NCBI GenBank assembly: GCA_037039925.1
Contig: JAXRKP010000693.1
Location: 150,001-214,000, forward strand
Source of the DNA: Doris montereyensis
Lineage: Eukaryota; Mollusca; Gastropoda; Nudibranchia; Dorididae
Reading direction: 5' to 3'
Length of the DNA: 64,000 nt
Part shown: positions 55,716 through 64,000 of the stretch, one piece after another
Layout: each line of letters starts with the position of its first letter
Position numbering within the stretch: the stretch's first letter is position 1
Notes under the pieces: generated by a model
The model's database searches: none
The model's input: the letters and a program-made list of their open reading frames with translations, nothing else
Told to the model about the DNA's origin: nothing
Translations under genes and position numbers: made by a program

Positions 55716-56010
55716 GTTGTGGCACTGGTGGCTGGGCGATTAGGCTGCTGGACTGGGGATCATGAGGTCCCGAGGTCAAATCTAGCAAAATCCAGGTCCA
55801 ACGTTGTGTTTCTTGGGAAAGACACTTAACACACATTTTCCTCACTCTACCCAGGTGCAAATGGATACAAGCACTAGCTGCTTGGGAGTAACAATCTGCG
55901 TCAGACTAGCGTCCTGGCCAGGTGGTGACTATAGTCACCTGTTCCGTTTCATGCTATATAAACCGGGATAAACTCTGGCTCTATAGGCTTTAAAGGCCTT
56001 GCAGGAACTT
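55716..56010 (+). mobile_element. SINE family 2 copy
   Basis: GGCACTGGTGGCTGGGCGAT head, GGTCAAATC B-box-like, ACTCTACCCAGGTGCAAATG body, GTGACTATAGTCACCTGTTC and AAACCGGGATAAACTCTGGC end. Confidence 0.87.
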
Positions 56011-56299
56011 TACTTTACTTTACTTGTATTGTGTGGGTGAGAATTCGAATGGCAAACAGTGGGGTAGTTTTGGATGTCTCAAATATCACAAACGGGGAAG
56101 CTTCAAATACATTTTTTGTAGGCAAGGTTGTTGTGGTAGTGACTTCAATTTAAAAAAGTGATTCATCGACAATTTTAGGCGTCACGTTGGTTTCCCAGCT
56201 TACATATAGACTCTTTACGGGTGAAGTTCGAAGGTGCTCAAAGTAATACGAAGACCCTGATGATGAATGGGGTCTAACATATTTAGCACATGTTTGGGA

Positions 56300-56757
56300 A
56301 TAAGGCTGTTGCTAGACTAATAAGCTTAACTAAACAAATTGAGCCAATCACGCCAGTATTAAAAGAACTACACTGGTTCCCAGTTAGTCATTGGATAGAT
56401 TTGTAATACCTTTGTTATTGTTACAAATGTTTAAACTTTGGTTTTGTTTTATCGTATTTCAGAGCTGGATCCCTTTGTTCATCTACTTTTTATAAGAGCA
56501 TTAAGTTTAAGTATTAAGATCACCAAATGCCTTCTTGATCACCATGTCAACTATCAAAGGTCATCTTGTATTTTAGCATACAAAAAATCTTTCAGTATTC
56601 ATGCTGCCCCTCTTTTACTGGAATTAAAAAAAAAATTTATCAGCCCTTCATTTCAAAGTTTTAAAAAAGCATCTTAAGACCGAACTTTTAGAGCATTATA
56701 GTTTAAAAACTGTTTTATTATTTTTAAAATAGCGTTCTTAAAATTGTAGGACTAACA
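56300..56757 (+). mobile_element. L2-like LINE, RT C-terminal part (left of a nested insertion)
   Basis: ITPVLKELHWFPVSH, YKCLNFGF and SFSIHAAPLLLEL match the L2/CR1 RT tail; then SFQSFKKHLKTELLEHY-like frames. Its 3' end seems to continue at 58592 beyond the TIR element. Confidence 0.8.
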
Positions 56758-56759
56758 TA

Positions 56760-58591
56760 CAGCCCAACCCTCTTATATAGACATCACTGGGACCACCAAA
56801 TTTGGTCAAATAGGAGGTTGTCGATGTATCAGAGCAACCAATAAAATAAAGGCACACCACCAAAAAAGCCATAATACAACGTCCATCGAAGGTAATGTGT
56901 GATCAAGTCGCGCTTTGATTGGTGTAGGGCGCAGCAGGTTTCATTGGTTGAAGAGCATGCGTTTTCATTGGTTTCATTTATTGACAGTGCGTGGATTTCA
57001 TTGGCAGAAATGCGTTTTCATTGGCTTTGATTGGTACAGTGCGTGGGATTTCATTGGTAGAAATGCGTTTTCATTGGCTTTGATTGGAACAGTGCGTGGG
57101 ATTTCATTGGTAGAAATGCGTTTTCATTGGCTTTGATTGGAACAGTGCGTGGGATTTCATTGGTAGAAATGCGTTTTCATTGGCTTTGATTGGTTGAGTG
57201 CGTGGGATTTCATTGGTAGAAATGCGTTTTCATTGGCTTTGATTGGTACAGTGCGTGGGATTTCATTGGTAGAAATGCGTTTTCATTGGCTTTGATTGGT
57301 ACAGTGCGTGGGATTTCATTGGTAGAAATGCGTTTCATTGGTTTTGATTGGTACAGTGCGTGGGATTTCATTGGAAGAAATGCGTTTCATTGGCTTTGAT
57401 TGGTACAGTGCGTGGGATTTCATTGGTAGAAATGCGTTTTAATTGGCTTTGATTTGTACAGTGTGTGGGATTTCATTGGTAGAAATGCGTTTTCATTGGT
57501 TTTGATTGGTAAAGTGGTGGGATTTCATTGGTGCGTTTTCATTGGCTTTGATTTACAGTGGGTGGATTCCAATAGTAGAAATGCGTTTTCATTGGCTTTG
57601 ATTGGTACAGTGCGTGGGATTTCATTGGTAGAAATGCGTTTTAATTGGCTTTGATTGAAAGTGCGTAGGATTTCATTGGTAGAAATGCGTTTTCATTGGC
57701 TTTGATTGGTATAGTTCATTTCATTGATAGAAATGCGTTTTCATTGGCTTTGATTGGTACAGTGCGTGAGATTTCATTGGTAGAAATGCGTTTTAATTGG
57801 CTTTGATTGGTAAAGTGCGTGGGATTTCATTGGTAGAAATGCGAAATGCGTTTTATTTCATTGGCTTTGATTGGTACAGTGCGTGGGATTTCATTGGTAG
57901 AAATGTGTTTTCATTGGCTTTGATTGGTAAATTGGCTTTGATTGTACAGTGGGATTTCATTGGTAGAAATGCGTTTTAATTGGCTTTGATAGATCAGTGT
58001 GTGGGATTTCATTGGTAGAAATGCGTTTTAATTGGGATTTCATTGATTTCATTGCTAGAAATACGTTTTAATTGGCTTTGATTGATACAGTGTGTGGGAT
58101 TTCATTGGTAGAAATACGTTTTAATTGGCTTTGATTGATCCAGTGTGTGGGATTTCATTGGTAAAAATGCGTTTTAATTGGCTTTGATCGGTACAGTGGG
58201 TGGGATTTCATTGATAGAAATGTGTTTTCATTGGCTTTGATTGGTACAGTGCGTGGAATTTCATTGGTAGAAATGCGTTTTAATTGGCTTTGATTGCTCT
58301 AGTGTGTAGTATTTTCTTGGTCTAAATGCATGTGTTTTCAATTGCCAATTCTTCGCTTTCACTAATCGATTTACCGGCCATCAAAGGACACTTATGTTGT
58401 CTATAGATTGATTATTGCCAGTACCGACAAAATTGGGAAACCGACATAAGGGGTCTGAGTCAAATTTACCGCGATATATCAGTGTTTCTTTTTTTACTTA
58501 AGATGTGTACGAAAAAACGAGACTTTGACATGACGTCGATATATATGCAAGATGTCAATATATGCGATGTCGATATATGTGGGTTGGACTG
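56760..58591. mobile_element. Non-autonomous TIR element (pogo-like) carrying a minisatellite
   Basis: Left end CAGCCCAACCCTCTTATATA and inverted right end CAGTCCAACCCACATATATC; both continue with GACATC. Subterminal GTTGTCGATGTATCAG matches the inverse ends in part. No transposase. Inner 1.4 kb is a 53-bp minisatellite. Confidence 0.75.
56940..58330. repeat. 53-bp minisatellite, about 26 copies, rich in ATTGG
   Basis: Unit: TTTCATTGGTAGAAATGCGT + TTTCATTGGCTTTGATTGGT + ACAGTGCGTGGGA. Most units have three ATTGG pentamers (CCAAT inverted). Copies drift to AATTGGC in the right half. Confidence 0.96.
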
Positions 58592-58885
<294 letters not shown>

Positions 58886-58934
58886 TTATTCGGGCAGTGG
58901 ACAGGTAAGCACCTGTACGGGGAGTAGATGGTCC

Positions 58935-59180
58935 CGCCCTCCATGAGTCTCCCTGCTTTGCAGGTAGGTCTTTGCAGGTTTAGGTCTTGGAAAACAACCT
59001 GACCAAAGTTTGACTGGGAGTTAACCCTGACAGAAAACAACCTGCTGCCTTGCAGGCCGGTCTTGACTGACCAAGGAAGGGAGTTAATTCTGACAGAAAA
59101 TAACAACCTGCTGCCTTGCATGCTGGTCTTGAATGATTTAAGGCTAAGGGAGTTAACCCTGATAGAAAATAACAAGGCCC
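58935..59180 (+). repeat. ~65-bp tandem units upstream of LINE A
   Basis: GGGAGTTAA(C/T)(C/T)CTGA(C/T)AGAAAA recurs at 59016, 59079 and 59148 with TGCCTTGCA(G/T)GC(C/T)GGTCTTGA between. They lead into the LINE A leader. Confidence 0.88.
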
Positions 59181-59536
59181 AGTGGGGGCTTCAAGGTGGC
59201 AGCCCCACCATCTACCTAGGGTACAGTGGGCTAATCCCTGCTTATCCAAAACAATCTGATTCAAAGTAATACATACAATGATATACTCGGCTTGAACTTT
59301 CGAAGACGACTCTGGAAAAGAACACGGACTGTGATTTTTGGAATATGGAATGTTTAGGGCAATTAATTGAAAGGAGTTAGAATTAGTTGAAGAAATGGAA
59401 AAATTCAAAGTAGACATTTTGGCTATTACAGAAACAAAGAAAAAGGGCAAGGAATAGAAAATGTAGGACCAAATCATATTTTAATCTTCTCAGGAGTAGA
59501 TGTCAAAGATAGAGCTGAGCAGGAGTAGGTCTCCTG

Positions 59537-60118
59537 ATGCATAAAAGGCAAGAAATGCTACTAGAAAGGTGGAAATTTGTAAGCCCACGGCTATTAGAGG
59601 TAAATATTAAACCAAAAGGAAGAGAAATTAAATTATTAATAGCTTATGGACCAAACGAAGATGCCACCAAAGAAGAAAAAGATATCTTCAAAATGATTTA
59701 CAATATAGCTGCAGAGAATCTCAGACTCAAACAGGAATTCATGTTTTTAGGAGATTTAAACGCTAGAGTAGGCAACAATGTAGAAACATCAGGAGAAGTA
59801 ATAGGTAAAGAAGGAGAGACAACAGCTTCTCCAAATGGAGAGAGACTAATAGATTTTTGCTTAAAGAATAACATGAAAATAGCTAACACTTTTTTTCCTC
59901 ATAAAGATATCCACAAATATACAAGAATAAATGAAAACAGATGTGAAAAGTCAATCATAGACTACATAATAGTTAGCAGCTCCCTTTTTTACAGTACAAT
60001 GGATGCTAGAGTAAGCAGAGGAGCTGAAATATTTAGTGATCATCACCTAGTGATAGCCAAAATGAGATTATTAACTGAAGAAAACAAACAGAAAAGGAAA
60101 CAGAAGAAAGCTACTTAA
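59537..60118 (+). pseudogene. LINE A APE-type endonuclease segment
   Basis: Open over 193 codons: LLIAYGPNEDATKEEKDIF, FLGDLNARVGNN (GDxNxR motif), GERLIDFCLKNNMKIANTFF, SIIDYIIVSSS and FSDHHLVIAKM (SDHxxV motif). The first EN part (GIWNV, AITETKKK) lies upstream in another frame. EN nicks target DNA to prime reverse transcription. Confidence 0.88.
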
Positions 60119-61196
60119 CTCAAAATAGAAGAACTAAATAGACCAATTGAAAAACAGATATACCAATCTAGGATAAAAAAAATCTGTCAGGGAAAGGCAG
60201 ATGGACCTAAAGGAAAGCACAATAGAAGAAAAGTGGCAAATATATAAAGAAACACTCCTCAGTTGTACTGAAGAGGTCTGTGGTAGAAAACAAATTAAAG
60301 GAGATAAGAAAAGAACAGCATGGTGGAATGAGAATGTCAAGACTAAGATCAAAGAAAAGAAGGATGCCTGGAAGAAATACTTGCAAACAAAGAGACCAGA
60401 GGATAGGATAGATTACGTGAGTAAAAGAACTATCGCCAAAGAGGAAGTTAGAAAGCAAAACAGGAACAGTGGGAAGAGTTTGGACAAAGATTTCAAGAAA
60501 GCTATCAAGGAAATCAAAACCTGTTCTGGGAAGCAATGAAGAGCATGAGAAAGATCAAAGCATGCCTCAATATGACAAATTAAGAACGCCAAAGGAGAAA
60601 TTATGAAATCATGGAAACATGGAGAAAGTATTTTCAACAATTACATAATCCCTCCAGAACACATGAAACAAGGAGTACAGATCAATCATTAAGAGTAACA
60701 AGTAATCGAGATGATACAGCTGAAGATGTAGATATCTCAATGGAAGAAGTTTAAACAGCTATAAGAAAAGTGAAATTAGGAAAGGCCCCAGGAGCAGATC
60801 AAGTTTATCCAGAAAAGATTAAAAACCAAGGGAGAGAGGCAGACAAACTACTACATGCAATATGTTAACACGCATGGAAGTCCAAACAGGTGCCAGACGA
60901 CTTGAATGAGGGAACGGTAGTACCAATGCACAAGAAAGGAGTCAACTATGGAATGCTCAAACTATAGAAGGATATCACTACTTAGCGTACCAGGAAAAAG
61001 TTTATGTTAGGATTCTGGAAATGAAACTAAGGAAAAGAGTAAAGGATCAGATTGAAGAACACCAGAGTGGATTTAGACCAGGAAGAAGTGTACAAGATCA
61101 CATTTTTTTCAATTAGACAAATAATAGAAATATTCCTTGAGAGAAACATTAACTTGCACCTGTGTTTTATTGACTTAGAAAAAGGCATTTGACACT

Positions 61197-62220
61197 GTGA
61201 GGAGGGACGAACTATGGCATTCCTTAAAAGAACACAACGTAGAGCAAAATTTAATAGAAACCATTAAAAGTTTTTACAATAAACCAACATGTGCAGTGAG
61301 AGTAGCTGGAAATATATCTGCAGAATTTGATGTAGATATAGGAGTAAGACAGGGTTGTATGCTAAGTCCTCTTTTGTTTATTACATTTATGGATTCAGTC
61401 GCAAAAGGCATCCTCAAAAATGAAGCAAATGAATGTAGGTATGTGGAAGCTCAAACCTGTAAATGTATCAATGCTTTCATTTGCTGATGACTTAGTTCTG
61501 TTTGGAAAATCAGAAAGGGACCTCCAGTCGAATATCAACATAATGAATAATGAATTAAATAAAAGAGGAATGAGAGTAAATGCAAAGAAAACCAAAACAA
61601 TGCTAGTAACTAGGAAAGCTAAAACACAAAATCTTAAATTAGGCAGGGAGATTTTAGAACAAGTTCAAAGATACAAGTACTTAGGAGTAATGATCAACTC
61701 AGAGGGAAAACTAAGAGAAGAAATCAGCCAGAGAACCATCTAGGAAAGGCATTTGTAAGTAAACAAGAATTGTCAACAAAAATCAAAATAGCAGTTTTAC
61801 AATACAGTTTATTGTCCTACTCTCCTCTATGGCAGTAAAACTTGGACCTTAGACAGGAGGGAATACAGTAGAGTGCAGGCAGCCGAAATGAAATATCTAA
61901 GAAGAGTAGTAGGGAAAACTAAAAGAGACAAAATCAGAAACACAACAATAAGAGATCAAACCAAAGCAGATAGCATAAAAACTAAGATAGAAATGAATCA
62001 ACTGCGATGGTTTGGTCATGTTAACAGAATGAATGACAATAGAATAGCTAAATCAATATACAGTGCTAAAACTCAAGGTAAAAGACCAAAAGGCAGACCT
62101 CGGAGAATGGGGGAAGAAGATATAAAAGAGGCATTAACTCAAAGAAATTTAACTTTCACGGAAGGAAACAGAAAATGGCAGGACAGGGCAGCCTGGAGAA
62201 AGATCATTTCGGGCATCTAA
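61197..62220 (+). pseudogene. LINE A reverse transcriptase, palm to C-terminus, frameshifted
   Basis: Open pieces 61197-61487, 61420-61743 and 61873-62220. Catalytic box FADD near 61485 is kept. AEMKYLRRVVGKTKRDKIRN and QLRWFGHVNRMND, then RPKGRPRRMGEEDI, mark the C-terminus. An extra A breaks IDLEK/AFDTV near 61180. Confidence 0.88.
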
Positions 62221-62265
62221 AACCCATACACCGGAAGGTAGAATGGGAACTGATAAAGAAAGAAA

Positions 62266-62645
<380 letters not shown>

Positions 62646-63034
62646 AGAATTTTTAATGAAAAACAGTATTTGTACATTTCCAGCTGTTGGATCTGTCAAC
62701 GTTAGCATGGCCCATAGTGCGAGGCAATGCGTACCAATGTGAAGGTCACACGTTAGATTCTGAAGTATATTTTATGTTTAATCTTTTGTATTTTGTCTCA
62801 TCGTTGTTCTTATTATGGGGCTTCAATATCTACTTTATGTTTTTATTCATTGCATTAATTCTAGTAAATGTTAATGTTTTCTATATTCACCTAGCATACA
62901 CACTGTTCAAAAGTATCACTTGAATACATGTATCAAGTTAAAAAACATCAACAATACCAGAGTTCTGTCCTTTTCTGTCTAAGACAAGCAGCGTGGATAC
63001 TAATTTTCCCACATCGACTTCAAAATAAAGAAAC
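62646..63034. other. Gene-free stretch
   Basis: A 78-codon hydrophobic frame at 62687-62923 has no recognisable family. Nothing else seen. Confidence 0.45.
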
Positions 63035-63910
<876 letters not shown>

Positions 63911-64000
63911 AGACACAGAGATTGACAAACAGACATACACACTAATCAGATTCATGTCTTCAGTATCATTAAACTCGTCATGCTAATGAATCAATGCATC

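Larger units (their letters stand above)
59280..62265 (+). mobile_element. LINE A, longest copy (RTE-like EN+RT retrotransposon)
   Basis: Leader TTCGAAGACGACTCTGGAAA, EN start GIWNV and VDILAITETKKKGKG near 59340-59450, EN body 59537-60118, EN-RT spacer 60201-60760, RT from about 60780 (PGADQVYPEKI, SGFRPGRSVQDH, CFIDLEK/AFDTV, VRQGCMLSPLLF, LSFADDLVLFGKSERDL), thumb and C-terminal RWFGHVNRM to 62220. No RNase H. At least five frame breaks make this copy inactive. Assignment to the RTE group rests on remembered motif style. Confidence 0.9.

Noticed and set aside
62687..62923. 78-codon hydrophobic frame as a small membrane protein
   Set aside because: AT-rich Phe/Leu-rich frames of this length occur by chance here; there is no family resemblance, splice context or regulatory signal.

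Overview
This is eukaryotic, animal-like DNA: split genes with GT..AG introns, many LINE, SINE and TIR-element remnants, very long (CT)n, (GA)n, (CA)n and (TTA)n tracts, and about a dozen minisatellites. The tRNA-derived SINE families, the LINE types and the gene structures suggest a lophotrochozoan, most likely a gastropod mollusc. The species cannot be fixed from the sequence alone. There are no prokaryotic operons, CRISPR arrays, rRNA genes or free-standing tRNA genes.

Two host genes can be supported. The first is on the + strand at 14377-25541. It is a multi-exon gene for a RacA-like (RhoBTB-class) atypical Rho GTPase: a Rac-type G domain, a first BTB domain, a second BTB domain and a BACK-like tail. 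I placed all 11 coding exons, about 583 residues if eight or nine small indels are allowed for. The second is on the - strand at 51322-41322. It is a probable borealin (CDCA8-like) gene with ten recognisable coding exons, one of only 17 nt. Its frame does not stay open across every junction, so exons or bases are missing from my model.

Layout: 1-6.5 kb holds SINEs, an L2/CR1-like LINE (-) and microsatellites. 6.5-13.7 kb is a tangle of two LINEs (-), called LINE A (RTE-like) and LINE B here, partly interleaved and then repeated in ever shorter, decayed blocks. 14.3-26.2 kb is the RacA-like gene; its introns hold SINEs and minisatellites. 26-41 kb has no recognisable gene: minisatellites, a pogo-like MITE, (GA)n tracts and a 260-bp duplication. 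41.3-51.3 kb is the borealin-like gene with SINEs and an L2-like LINE (-) in its introns. 51.6-59.2 kb is repeat-rich: two minisatellites, a LINE with an RNase H domain whose coding sequence became a minisatellite, and an L2-like LINE split by a TIR element carrying a 53-bp minisatellite. 59.2-62.6 kb is the best LINE A copy (+), broken by frameshifts, ending in a long (ATT)n tail. The window closes with (GA)n and (GACA)n tracts.

The most interesting observations are four tandem copies of the 3' splice-site module in front of exon 8 of the RacA-like gene; the interleaving of LINE A and LINE B at 7.9-8.55 kb; a TIR element with a CCAAT-rich minisatellite nested in a LINE; and a minisatellite made from an RNase H coding segment. 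Scattered indels in otherwise well conserved exons suggest either residual long-read errors or recent gene decay; the sequence alone cannot decide.
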